DNA of 64,000 bases, from assembly GCA_022448945.1 (NCBI GenBank), contig JAKVCV010000001.1, forward strand, positions 647,644 through 711,643. Direction: 5' to 3'. This DNA is from Saprospiraceae bacterium. GTDB taxonomy: Bacteria; Bacteroidota; Bacteroidia; Chitinophagales; Saprospiraceae. The notes under the pieces were generated by a model. That model made no database searches. It was not told the DNA's origin and saw only the letters and a program-made list of their open reading frames with translations. A program made the translations under genes and the position numbers. Position 1 is the stretch's first letter. Each line of letters starts with the position of its first letter. This document shows positions 1 to 9,248 of this stretch, piece after piece.

Positions 1-139
1 TGTTTTTGAATATAATCGTATGAATTCAAATTACTATTAAAACTTTTTTCATTAATGATAGGTATACCTACTAGAAAATAGATTTTATATACAGCCCACA
101 ATAAAGAACAATACAGTCCATCCAAAAATATATATTTGT

Positions 140-397
140 TTATTCACAACATTTTCCTGCAATATATGAAATAACTCCAGATTGCTCTGCTATGCAATAA
201 TTATCATAAGTATTATCGTCACAACCACAAACTGGTTCATAAATTTCTATACAAGTATCAATGTTGCTAATAAGACTTGTATCAATACAAATTTGATTTT
301 GGCCTAAAGGACTAGACACGCAATTACTATTTTTATTACATGAAAAAAATGCAATAGTTAGTAATGTAATTATTGGAATCGGCACTATTTTTTTCAT
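140..397 (-). CDS. Small lipoprotein with Kazal-like protease-inhibitor domain
   Basis: Eighty-five residues. The N-terminus has two lysines, a hydrophobic stretch and a lipobox-like end (IAFFSC, Cys about residue 20), so it is probably an SPII lipoprotein. The second half carries the Kazal signature PVCGCDDNTYDNYC followed by a terminal GKCC, matching the family pattern PVCGxDxxTYxNxC. Kazal domains inhibit serine proteases by a canonical loop. In bacteria they occur in secreted or surface proteins, and the protease target here is unknown. The first half has two further cysteines (NCVSS, ICIDT) that could add disulfides. It lies alone between the left window edge and dnaE on the same strand, with a 178-bp AT-rich gap upstream. 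Domain call fairly sure; inhibitory function is inferred. Confidence 0.75.
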   Translation of the reverse strand: MKKIVPIPIITLLTIAFFSCNKNSNCVSSPLGQNQICIDTSLISNIDTCIEIYEPVCGCDDNTYDNYCIAEQSGVISYIAGKCCE

Positions 398-575
398 TGC
401 AGTTCTTTTGATATATTTTACTTGGTAGTTTTTTACTCTACAAAATTGAAATAAAAGATGTATAATAAAAAATACAAATTATTACAATTATTTGATTAAT
501 TATATAAAAATATAATTTATAATATTTTAATATTGAGACATTTATGTATTTTTATTTAAAATAAACTTTTATTTT

Positions 576-3500
576 TTAACTCAACATTTTATATTTTAAC
601 CCCAGTTTTTCTAGTTCAGATATAAATATACTGTCTGCATTGATTCTTTTGTTATTGGAGTCAAGGTTTAAGATCAATTTGTTTTCAATGTCTAATAAAT
701 TAACAGAAAATTGTTGGTCACCTTTATGATTTTCACAGATCTCATCAAGTTGATTAATTAATAGTGGTGTCAATTTTTGAACAGGAAGATTAATTGCAAT
801 GCCTTTTATTTTTGAACTTCCAACTTCATCCAATAACTGAACTTCTTCAATTCTGAGTTCAAAAAGGCTATCGTCTCTCCAGCTTTTTTGATATTTTCCT
901 TTGATATAAATTACAGTATCTACTTCAAGTAGGTGCCTGTATTTTAGATAATTATCACCAAACAAACCAAATTCCATGATGGTACCTTCATAGTCTTCCA
1001 AAGCAATAAAGCCAAATAAATTTCCTTTTTTGCCTACCCGATGATTTACAGATGTTATAATACCTGCAATTGCAACGTCCTGATTTTTATATTCACTTAA
1101 TCTGTTTATGGTTTTAGTAAACTTTGCAATTTCAAGTCGGTAATCGTCTAAAGGATGCCCACTAAGATAAATTCCCGTAACTTCCTTTTCTTTTTTAAGT
1201 TTCTCCATTAAACTCCATTCATTAATATTTTGAGTAGGAACTTTGGGTGGAGGCATAGTTTCATTAACAGAATCAGCACCAAAAAGTGAAAATTCCATTT
1301 CTGTTTTTTGTTTTTGATAAGCATTGCCATAACGGAGAATTTGTTCAAGAAAAGTCATCTTCCCATCGATAGAAGTAAAATAGATAGAACGGTCTAATTC
1401 GAAATTATCAAAAGCGCCACCGAGTACAAGACTTTCAAAACAGCGTTTATTTGCAACGCGTAAATTTATCCTGGATACTAAATCGAAAATATCTTTGTAA
1501 GGTCCCGCTTCATTTTTTGAATTGAGTATTTCTTCAACAGGTCCTTCTCCTACACCTTTTAATGCCGATAGTCCAAATCTGATCTTCCCTTCCTTATTTA
1601 CTGAGAAATTCATTAAACTTTCATTGATGTCAGGTCCTAACACTTCAATGTTCTGATTTTTGCATTCCTGTAAGAAAAAATTGATTTTGCCAATATCACT
1701 TTTGTTATGGGTTAAGACTGATGCCATAAATTCAGCAGGATAATTTGCTTTAAGATAAGCAGTTTGAAACGCAATAAATGCATAACAAGTTGAATGAGAT
1801 TTGTTAAAAGCATATGAGGCAAAAGCTTCCCAGTCTTTCCATACTTTGTCAAGTGATTTTTTATCATGACCACGTTCTGTTCCTCCAGAAATAAATTTAG
1901 GATACAATTCATCAATAATTTTCTTTTTCTTTTTACCCATCCCTTTTCTTAATGCATCTGCCTCTCCCTTGGTAAAGCCTGCTAGTTTTTGAGAAAGAAG
2001 CATCACTTGTTCCTGATAAACAGTAATACCATATGTTTCTTCTAGCTGGTCTTTCATGTCTTCGATGTCATATTCAATAGGAGCGCGACCATGTTTTCTA
2101 TCTATAAAAAGAGGGATATAAGCAATTGGCCCTGGCCGATATAGAGCATTCATTGCAATTAGATCTGCAAATTTTGATGGTACAAGTTCACGCATATATT
2201 TTTGCATACCAGCAGATTCATACTGAAATACACCAATAGTCTCTCCTCTTTGGAAAAGTTCGTATGTTTTGGGATCATCTAACGGAATATCATCAGGCTG
2301 AATATCTATGTTTTGTGTTGCTTTTATAATTTTGCATGCATCTTTGATAATTGTAAGGGTTTTTAAACCTAAAAAATCCATTTTAAGTAGACCAGCATCT
2401 TCTGCAACACTATTGTCATATTGAGAAACTAGTAATTCGGAATCTTTTGCAACTGAAACCGGAACATAATTAGTGATATCATCAGGGGTAATTATTACAC
2501 CGCAAGCATGGATTCCAGTATTTCTTATAGATCCTTCAAGTTTTTTGGCATTATTAATCATAACTCCAATATCACCTTTATCTTCTGCTAGTTTTCTGAA
2601 TTCATAAGCTTTTACAAGTTCTTCAGAATTAAGTTTTCCTTTAAGTTTTTCATCTACATCATCTTTTGCAAGAATTTTGTTAAGGGTTACACTCAGATTG
2701 TCTGGCAGAATTTTCTTTATTTGAATAACTTCTGACAATGGTACATTCATTACACGTCCAACATCCTGAAGTGAACTTCTTGCAGCCATTGAACCGTAGG
2801 TTATTATCTGAGCAACTTGATTTTTACCATATTTTTCAATTACATAGTCCATCACTTTAGAACGTCCAACATCATCAAAATCGATATCTATATCTGGCAT
2901 GGATATTCTTTCAGGATTGAGGAAACGTTCGAAAAGAAGGTCGTATTTTATGGGGTCTATATTTGTAATTCCAAGACAATATGCAACAGCAGATCCTGCA
3001 GCAGATCCTCTTCCTGGGCCCACAGATACTCCCATTTTCCTTGCTTCAGTTGTGAAATCCTGTACAATCAAAAAATAGCCAGGATATCCAGAATTTTTGA
3101 TTACTTGTAATTCAAAATCCAATCGTTCAGAAATTTCAGGAGTAATTGTCCCATATCTTCTTTTTGCTCCTTGATAGCTCAATTCACGCAAGTAAGCATC
3201 TTGCGTATTAAATGCTTTGGGTAACGGGAAAGCAGGTAGTAAAATGTCGCGGGTAAGTGAGAGTTTATCAATCTTGTCATAAACTTCGATTGTATTGGCA
3301 ATAGATTGTGGTACATCTGTAAAAATAGCATTCATTTGTTCTTGTGTCTTGAAAAAAAAGTCAGAACTTGAAAACTTGAATCTATTTGTGTCTTCTACTA
3401 AAGAACCCGTATTAATACACAGTAACATGTCATGAGCCTGCCAATCTTCTTCTTCCACATAATGGGCATCATTAGTAGCAATAACTTTTACGTTGTATTT

Positions 3501-4142
3501 TTTTGCAAAGCCTAAAAGCACCTGATTTACATCTTCCTGGCTAACTCCACTTAAAACCCTTTTGCCATTTTTAAAAATATCAAGATTATCTAAACCACGA
3601 TGTCGTTGAATTTCAATATAATAATCATCACCAAATATATCTAGCCACCATTTGAGCAATTTTTCTGCTTTCTCAATATCTCCTTCAATAATAGCCTGCG
3701 GAATTTCAGCACCGATACAGCAACTTGTTACAATTAATCCTTCATGATGTTTTAAAATCAACTCTTTGTCGATTCTTGGAAATTTACTGTAAAGACCTTC
3801 CATGAAACCATATGAGCATAATTTACATAAGTTTTCATATCCTTTCTGGTTTTTTGCAAGCATAAGCTGGTGGTAACGATTATCCCTTTCTCCTTTTGCT
3901 TTAGCAAATGATTGTTTATGCCGATCCTCTACAAGATAAAATTCACATCCAATTATAGGTTTGATACCATGTTTTTCAGCACTTGCTACAAATTTGAAAG
4001 CTCCAAACATATTACCATGGTCAGTTAGTGCAACTCCTTTCATGCCGTCGGAAGCAGCTTTTTGCATCAAGACATCTATGTTTGATGCACCGTCTAAAAG
4101 CGAAAATTGAGTATGTGAATGTAAGTGAACAAATTCGGGCAT
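576..4142 (-). CDS. dnaE: DNA polymerase III subunit alpha
   Basis: Replicative polymerase catalytic subunit, 1188 residues, the usual length for DnaE. The PHP domain opens the protein (HLHSHTQFSLLDGA, residues 6-19, and DHGNMFGAFK near 41). The polymerase core has the GPGRGSAAGSAVAYCLG loop (375-391) and the acidic metal-binding motif PDIDIDFDD (416-424). A helix-hairpin-helix segment (LSALKGVGEGP) and an OB-fold near residues 985-1060 (VAIAGIITSVNHRVGKKGN) follow. The ATG is at 4140-4142 and nothing suggests an earlier start. It is transcribed alone or with the small lipoprotein gene downstream. holA, another clamp-loader/holoenzyme gene, is 33 kb away. No proofreading exonuclease (dnaQ) is visible in the window. 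Very sure. Confidence 0.98.
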   Translation of the reverse strand: MPEFVHLHSHTQFSLLDGASNIDVLMQKAASDGMKGVALTDHGNMFGAFKFVASAEKHGIKPIIGCEFYLVEDRHKQSFAKAKGERDNRYHQLMLAKNQKGYENLCKLCSYGFMEGLYSKFPRIDKELILKHHEGLIVTSCCIGAEIPQAIIEGDIEKAEKLLKWWLDIFGDDYYIEIQRHRGLDNLDIFKNGKRVLSGVSQEDVNQVLLGFAKKYNVKVIATNDAHYVEEEDWQAHDMLLCINTGSLVEDTNRFKFSSSDFFFKTQEQMNAIFTDVPQSIANTIEVYDKIDKLSLTRDILLPAFPLPKAFNTQDAYLRELSYQGAKRRYGTITPEISERLDFELQVIKNSGYPGYFLIVQDFTTEARKMGVSVGPGRGSAAGSAVAYCLGITNIDPIKYDLLFERFLNPERISMPDIDIDFDDVGRSKVMDYVIEKYGKNQVAQIITYGSMAARSSLQDVGRVMNVPLSEVIQIKKILPDNLSVTLNKILAKDDVDEKLKGKLNSEELVKAYEFRKLAEDKGDIGVMINNAKKLEGSIRNTGIHACGVIITPDDITNYVPVSVAKDSELLVSQYDNSVAEDAGLLKMDFLGLKTLTIIKDACKIIKATQNIDIQPDDIPLDDPKTYELFQRGETIGVFQYESAGMQKYMRELVPSKFADLIAMNALYRPGPIAYIPLFIDRKHGRAPIEYDIEDMKDQLEETYGITVYQEQVMLLSQKLAGFTKGEADALRKGMGKKKKKIIDELYPKFISGGTERGHDKKSLDKVWKDWEAFASYAFNKSHSTCYAFIAFQTAYLKANYPAEFMASVLTHNKSDIGKINFFLQECKNQNIEVLGPDINESLMNFSVNKEGKIRFGLSALKGVGEGPVEEILNSKNEAGPYKDIFDLVSRINLRVANKRCFESLVLGGAFDNFELDRSIYFTSIDGKMTFLEQILRYGNAYQKQKTEMEFSLFGADSVNETMPPPKVPTQNINEWSLMEKLKKEKEVTGIYLSGHPLDDYRLEIAKFTKTINRLSEYKNQDVAIAGIITSVNHRVGKKGNLFGFIALEDYEGTIMEFGLFGDNYLKYRHLLEVDTVIYIKGKYQKSWRDDSLFELRIEEVQLLDEVGSSKIKGIAINLPVQKLTPLLINQLDEICENHKGDQQFSVNLLDIENKLILNLDSNNKRINADSIFISELEKLGLKYKMLS

Positions 4143-4453
4143 TTTAATTTTTATTTAGGATATGATAAAACAATAGGCTGATATCTTGAATATGTATGGA
4201 ATATAAAATTGGAGTATTGTGAAATTTCATCTTGGTTTTGCAATATTAATTATATAAAAAATATATACTAACCATATTCTTCTTATTAATCTACAAGTTA
4301 CGTTTTTTTTTGGTGATTTTTCGGATATAATCTGCTAATTTCAAAGTCGTTTTATTCTCACACTAAAAGTGGTTTTCATTAGAATAGAAATATTTTATAT
4401 CTTGGCCAAAAATATTGATAAACTAATAGTATTCTTATTTTTTAAATTTGTTT
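4143..4453. other. Intergenic region between divergent dnaE and the TerB-DnaJ gene
   Basis: About 310 bp of AT-rich DNA separates the divergent starts, so both promoters should lie here. A TAAATTTG box at 4443-4450 matches the Bacteroidota -7 consensus but sits only four bases before the ATG. A weak hairpin pairs 4353-4358 with 4381-4386 and has a small CACT/AGTG stem inside. I see no ORF, tRNA or convincing terminator. Confidence 0.4.
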
Positions 4454-5203
4454 ATGCGAGAACTTAAATATTGGTTGTGGAAAATCGTTGGTGCTATTAC
4501 AGGTGGTTCCTTCGCAGGATATATTGGACTTATTGTAGGCTTTCTTTTAGGGGCTGTTATTGATAAATTGCATAAGGATGGTGGGCAGTTATGGAGCAAA
4601 AAAAATGTCCACCAAAGTATTGAAACTGATGATTTTGTTATTGGAGCTATTTTTTTAGCTGCAGCAGTGGTGAAATCAGATGGCGTAATAGATGATTTGG
4701 AATTGAGTTATGTTCGTTCTTTCCTTATTGATCAGTTTGGAAGTCAGATAGTTGATGATTATTGGCATGTCTTAACAGATGCAGTAAATAAAAATTTAGA
4801 CCTTAAGAAAACTACATTGCAAATCAGGAAAACCACTACTTTTGAAACCAGATTACAGTTAATATATTTTCTTTTTGGTATTGCTAATGCAGACTACAAA
4901 ATTGATGAAATTGAAGTAGCTACAGTCAAAGTTATTAGTATCCATCTAGGTATCAATGCTACTGAATTTAATTCTATAAAGGCTATGTTTTATAGTGAAA
5001 TGGATGCTTACTATAAAATTTTAGGTATTGCTCCTTCAGCAAGTGATAATCAAGTTCGAGAAGCATATCATCATATGCTTCAAAAATATCATCCTGATAA
5101 ATTAGCATACTTAGGAGAGGGTGTAGAGAAGGCTGCCAATTTAAAGTTTCTGAAAGTTAAAGAAGCATATGATAGTATTAAATCTGAACGTGGTTTCAGA
5201 TAA
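4454..5203 (+). CDS. Membrane TerB-like/DnaJ-domain protein (DjlA-like co-chaperone)
   Basis: About 249 residues from the ATG at 4454. A TTG six bases upstream is also open but less likely. The N-terminus has one glycine-rich membrane segment (GSFAGYIGLIVGFLLGAVID). A helical TerB-like domain follows, of the type with paired acidic motifs (VVKSDGVIDDLELSYV and GIANADYKIDEIEVATV). The C-terminal 65 residues are a J domain with DAYYKILGI and the HPD motif (QKYHPDKLA), the signature that stimulates DnaK ATPase. The order membrane-TerB-J is that of DjlA. The J domain would face the cytoplasm and recruit DnaK to the membrane. It converges on the CHAT gene with only 4 bp between stop codons. Sure of domains; client and role unknown. 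Confidence 0.88.
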   Translation: MRELKYWLWKIVGAITGGSFAGYIGLIVGFLLGAVIDKLHKDGGQLWSKKNVHQSIETDDFVIGAIFLAAAVVKSDGVIDDLELSYVRSFLIDQFGSQIVDDYWHVLTDAVNKNLDLKKTTLQIRKTTTFETRLQLIYFLFGIANADYKIDEIEVATVKVISIHLGINATEFNSIKAMFYSEMDAYYKILGIAPSASDNQVREAYHHMLQKYHPDKLAYLGEGVEKAANLKFLKVKEAYDSIKSERGFR

Positions 5204-5207
5204 TAAT

Positions 5208-8200
5208 TTATTTCCGTTTTAATTTACTCCATTTTAAAAAAATAAAAACAATAGCTACAAAGAATAAAGAGGTAATTAATAAGAACCAATATTTTTTTTG
5301 TAAAGGGATTAAGGCTTCAATAGGATTTGTATTTCCATTCAAAACAAATGCACCCCAAAAGTATGGAGCTGATAGATTTTCATTGCCATGATAATCATTT
5401 AAATACTTTATTTTAGATAGTTGTAAAGCTTCATCTTTAGGCATTCCAGTTTTTAGGTTTATATAAAAATATTTCATTATTAATAAAGTTGACCAGTCGG
5501 ACACAGACCATTTGCTAGTAACAATATTAGGGACGCCAGCATAGGTAAAACCACTTGCAACTCCAATAATGCCTTTTGCTTTTACCAATTTACCCATACC
5601 TGAATTGCAAGCACTTAAAACAGCCAATTCAGCATTTAGGTTCATTTCATATAATTCTCCAGCATTTAGAATTCCATCTTCATTACCTTCATTAGATAAG
5701 ACTAATCCAGAGGATAATGGTGAAACATTATTGACCAGACCATGTGTCGCGATATGTAAAATACTATATTGATTCGATTTTTGTTTGAATTTAACTTCTG
5801 AAGCATCATTGGCTATATGTGCTTGGTTGTCAAATAAGTCAGCAATTAGATAGGCTTCTTTTTCAGCACCAGGTAGTGGGCTTATAGCATCTCCATAACC
5901 TTTTTCTTTAATTATTGTTCCCATAGTTTCAAAATGGGGAGCCCATGTGGCTATTTGGTGATTTGCAAGCGTGTGAGTTATAGATTTACTTTTAACAAAG
6001 TCATGGGCAGAATGATTGTAACATATAGGATGATCATGAATCAAAAAATGGGAATTAGTATAAATATTATTATCATTTTTAGGATTTAATTTCTTCTTTG
6101 TAGGTAATACGCCAAATGGTATATAGTAGAGTTCAGCATCAGGTGCTATAATAAGTTTTTTATTTTGGATGAAATTTGCAAGTTCACCAATTACACTATT
6201 GTAAAATTTATATCCAAACTTATAATACAAAAGAGCATTATTTTCTTTTAGTGCATATTGTAGTGTTTTTACAGTAGAAGAAAGAGAGCTTTTTAAGTTT
6301 GTATACTGGCTTTTGATATCCTTTTTACTAATTGCTAGGACATATATAAAAGAATCTGTAGCTGTATATTCGAGAAACACTTCATTGTGATGCAGTGATT
6401 TTTGTAGATCGCTTAAGCTTGTTGTTTCGTTATTGTATTTTAAAGCGTGATACTTAGGATACTTTGTTTTAAAAGCTTCTATAAGGTTTTTATGTTCTGT
6501 ATTAACTACTGCTATAGCTTTTTTTAGTTCATTTATTTTTTGCAGATCTTTTGAATTACCTTGTTGGAGTTCATAAAATAATTGATCTTTTAAATTAGAA
6601 AGCTGAGTTTTTAAATTATTTTCTTTGTCTATTTCTTCTTTAGGAATTCCCTTTGCAGATTTTAGATCTTGGTATATTTCATAAGGTGTTCCGCTTTTTG
6701 ATAGTTCAGCGAAGTTATAGGATTTTTCAAGATAGGAGTTGTCATTGGTTAATTGGTATAATTCGTTACAAACTACTACTGCATGTTGACTTAATTTGTC
6801 TGTGGCATGTTCCAATTGGTAGTCTGATCCCTCATTAAGATGGGTTTTTCGCATTTCTATTAATATTTTAGATGCGATTTCATAATTTTCCAATACTTTA
6901 TCTAGCGCGCCTTTAGTATGAGCGTTTTTATTTTTTTCATAAGTGATAATACCTTTAGTTGTTATAGCTTTAAGAATATTTATTGGGGCAGCTACTTTGT
7001 CAATATTGTCTACTAAAGATTCGTCGATTTCAATATTTTGAATTATCTGATCAACGTACGATATTGCTTTTTCAAAGGATTTTTCTTGAAGCGCAATCTG
7101 AGAAAGCATATGTTTTAATGATGCATATTTAGGATGATGTTCATGGTAATATTTACTTATTAGTTTCTGCGCTGAAGCATAATATTTTTTTGAATTATTT
7201 ATGTCCTTTGCATCAAAAAATAATTTACCTATCTCCATTAATATTTCTATTTTTTTGTTTATCTGGTCATGATTATCGATTTTATGAATTAAAACTTCAG
7301 CATTCTTAAAAGATAAAAACACTAAATTCATATTAATAGATTTTTCAGGAATTTTATGTTTTAATAATCCATCTGGATGATGTTTTTTTACTTCTTTTTC
7401 CCAATCTTGTTTGCCAGAGGCTACACTTTTTTCATACCATACAATGTTTTTATCTGAATCATCCAGTTTTTTTAAGATTTTACCATGATTTAAATAAGCT
7501 TGAAAAGCATAATCCCAGTCATCTGGAAAAGCTACTCCGTTTCTCCATACTGACAGCGCATTCAGATTATATTTAAGTGCAGTTTTATACTTTTTTTGTT
7601 TAAGATACATTGTAGCTAACATTGTTTCTATTTGGGGCTTCATGTCTATTCCTGTGTTATTATCCTCAATAGATTTTAATGTTTCATGAAAAAAAGCAAT
7701 GGCTCGATCGTAATATTTTTGTTCGTAAAAAGCAATACCTATTTCTGTTTTAAGAATGATATTTCTTAGAATAGAGTCTTTGAACATTGATAATTCTTTT
7801 GCAAGAATATTTTCATATCTTTTAGAAGCCTCTTCTGTACTAAGATGTAAATCATTAATATCCCAAATTCTATGACTATGATGGAAATGATGTTCAATCT
7901 CAAGGACTGGTGGTATGTAATTATTTGTTATAGAATCTTTTTGCAAAACAACTTTTTCTTTATCGGCCAAGAGTGATGCGTTTAGCGCTAGTGAAAAACA
8001 TTGAGCAGTTGTTCTCAATCTTTCAGTATTCTTTTCTTTTAAAGAATAAGGATACATTATCTTTTTTTTCATGTCAGCAATTCTAATCTCTTGAATATCA
8101 TTTTCTGCAAGCCATTTCAAATCTTCAGTATTTAATAAAATAGTATTTTTATAAAATTTATAAGCTAGGTTTTCTCCCTTTTTCGGTGTTTCCTTGAACT

Positions 8201-9137
8201 TAAAAAGCTTCTTTTCTTTTGATACAGAAACAAATACCAATGCATCCTCATACTGCATATTTTTTATACGATTTTGATGTGTTCTGGAAGTTGTCAAATT
8301 AGCTTTTAGTAATCCATTTTTAATGGAGATAAATTGTAATTTACAATCAAAAAAATCTTTGGTATTTTGGTCTCTATTTTCTATAAAGTCAATAATATCT
8401 ATAAAAACTGAGGCTTCACCTTCAATTGTTGGGGATATGATATTAGCACAATATTCCGGTGCAGGTAATTTTTTTTCTTCATTCTTCTCGATGACTTTGT
8501 TAGATAATTTATTTAGCGAGGGGTTTATTTCTTTTTTGTTTATTAATTGTTTATCCAGGGTTTCGTAAAAGCAATTAAAGGCATTTTTTAGGGTGTCAGA
8601 TGGATTATCTATGTATTTGCCGAAACCTAGTTGTTTTAATTTATATGGGTAAATGATCATTTTAGATCTGTTAAAAAGCCGTATTTCAGTGATTCTGTTT
8701 TTAGTAAATAGTCTTACATTGTTTATATCTATTTGAGCTAATGCCATATAAAATTTTTGATTGCTTTTTAACGCTTTTTTTCTTTTTGCATCAATTATGT
8801 CAAATGAATGTTTGTAGCCCTCAGATAGGAATATCAATTTATCGCCTTTGTCAAGTAATTTTGAAGTGTGTATACCTATGACAATTCCATGTTTCTTAAT
8901 ATGCATTAACTGGATCCTAGGCCCGAGGTTAATTTGTTTAGTAACGAGTTCATGAATATTGAATGCTTTATTATTAATTACAAAAAGATCTTCGCATTGT
9001 CCATAAATCATATTACTATTTGCGATTAATATAAATATGATAAATTTGAAAAGTGAGGTAGGAAGGTATTTATCTAATAATTCAGAAATTAGATAATGAC
9101 ATGGAATAAAGCTATTTTTTTCATTAATTATAGTCAT
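5208..9137 (-). CDS. Membrane-anchored TPR-CHAT protease-like protein with duplicated N-terminal domain
   Basis: 1309 residues. A hydrophobic segment (about 29-45) ending IYGQ looks like a signal peptide with a long n-region; a shorter form could start at Met43. Residues about 50-195 and 245-385 are two copies of an unrecognised domain sharing EIR-x(5)-K-x-I-x-YPY-x-LK and a later CF. Tetratricopeptide helices fill about 460-830, then a coiled coil. The C-terminal CHAT domain (caspase fold) has the expected His (LHIATHGL) and Cys (VLSACNSGMG), so it could be an active cysteine peptidase. A transmembrane segment (FLLITSLFFVAIVFIFL) and the basic tail WSKLKRK end the protein, placing CHAT and TPRs in the periplasm. 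It follows the giant kinase gene by 111 bp on the same strand. CHAT-TPR proteins act in programmed death or immunity in some systems; the role here is inferred. Confidence 0.85.
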   Translation of the reverse strand: MTIINEKNSFIPCHYLISELLDKYLPTSLFKFIIFILIANSNMIYGQCEDLFVINNKAFNIHELVTKQINLGPRIQLMHIKKHGIVIGIHTSKLLDKGDKLIFLSEGYKHSFDIIDAKRKKALKSNQKFYMALAQIDINNVRLFTKNRITEIRLFNRSKMIIYPYKLKQLGFGKYIDNPSDTLKNAFNCFYETLDKQLINKKEINPSLNKLSNKVIEKNEEKKLPAPEYCANIISPTIEGEASVFIDIIDFIENRDQNTKDFFDCKLQFISIKNGLLKANLTTSRTHQNRIKNMQYEDALVFVSVSKEKKLFKFKETPKKGENLAYKFYKNTILLNTEDLKWLAENDIQEIRIADMKKKIMYPYSLKEKNTERLRTTAQCFSLALNASLLADKEKVVLQKDSITNNYIPPVLEIEHHFHHSHRIWDINDLHLSTEEASKRYENILAKELSMFKDSILRNIILKTEIGIAFYEQKYYDRAIAFFHETLKSIEDNNTGIDMKPQIETMLATMYLKQKKYKTALKYNLNALSVWRNGVAFPDDWDYAFQAYLNHGKILKKLDDSDKNIVWYEKSVASGKQDWEKEVKKHHPDGLLKHKIPEKSINMNLVFLSFKNAEVLIHKIDNHDQINKKIEILMEIGKLFFDAKDINNSKKYYASAQKLISKYYHEHHPKYASLKHMLSQIALQEKSFEKAISYVDQIIQNIEIDESLVDNIDKVAAPINILKAITTKGIITYEKNKNAHTKGALDKVLENYEIASKILIEMRKTHLNEGSDYQLEHATDKLSQHAVVVCNELYQLTNDNSYLEKSYNFAELSKSGTPYEIYQDLKSAKGIPKEEIDKENNLKTQLSNLKDQLFYELQQGNSKDLQKINELKKAIAVVNTEHKNLIEAFKTKYPKYHALKYNNETTSLSDLQKSLHHNEVFLEYTATDSFIYVLAISKKDIKSQYTNLKSSLSSTVKTLQYALKENNALLYYKFGYKFYNSVIGELANFIQNKKLIIAPDAELYYIPFGVLPTKKKLNPKNDNNIYTNSHFLIHDHPICYNHSAHDFVKSKSITHTLANHQIATWAPHFETMGTIIKEKGYGDAISPLPGAEKEAYLIADLFDNQAHIANDASEVKFKQKSNQYSILHIATHGLVNNVSPLSSGLVLSNEGNEDGILNAGELYEMNLNAELAVLSACNSGMGKLVKAKGIIGVASGFTYAGVPNIVTSKWSVSDWSTLLIMKYFYINLKTGMPKDEALQLSKIKYLNDYHGNENLSAPYFWGAFVLNGNTNPIEALIPLQKKYWFLLITSLFFVAIVFIFLKWSKLKRK

Positions 9138-9248
9138 TGCTTATAATAATAAGTAATGTAATTGGTTATGAAAAATGGATAATAAAGAAGTAATTAAAAA
9201 CAAATTTTATTTTTGCCAAATAGGTTTATTTATAAGTCTGAGTATCTG

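Noticed and set aside
1..40. End of a plus-strand gene entering from the left edge
   Set aside because: Frame 2 is open from base 2 to a stop at 38-40, but twelve codons in AT-rich DNA are no evidence for a gene.
4443..4450. TAAATTTG as the promoter of the TerB-DnaJ gene
   Set aside because: It matches the -7 consensus but ends four bases before the ATG, so the transcript would start at or inside the codon, and no TTG lies at the right distance upstream.
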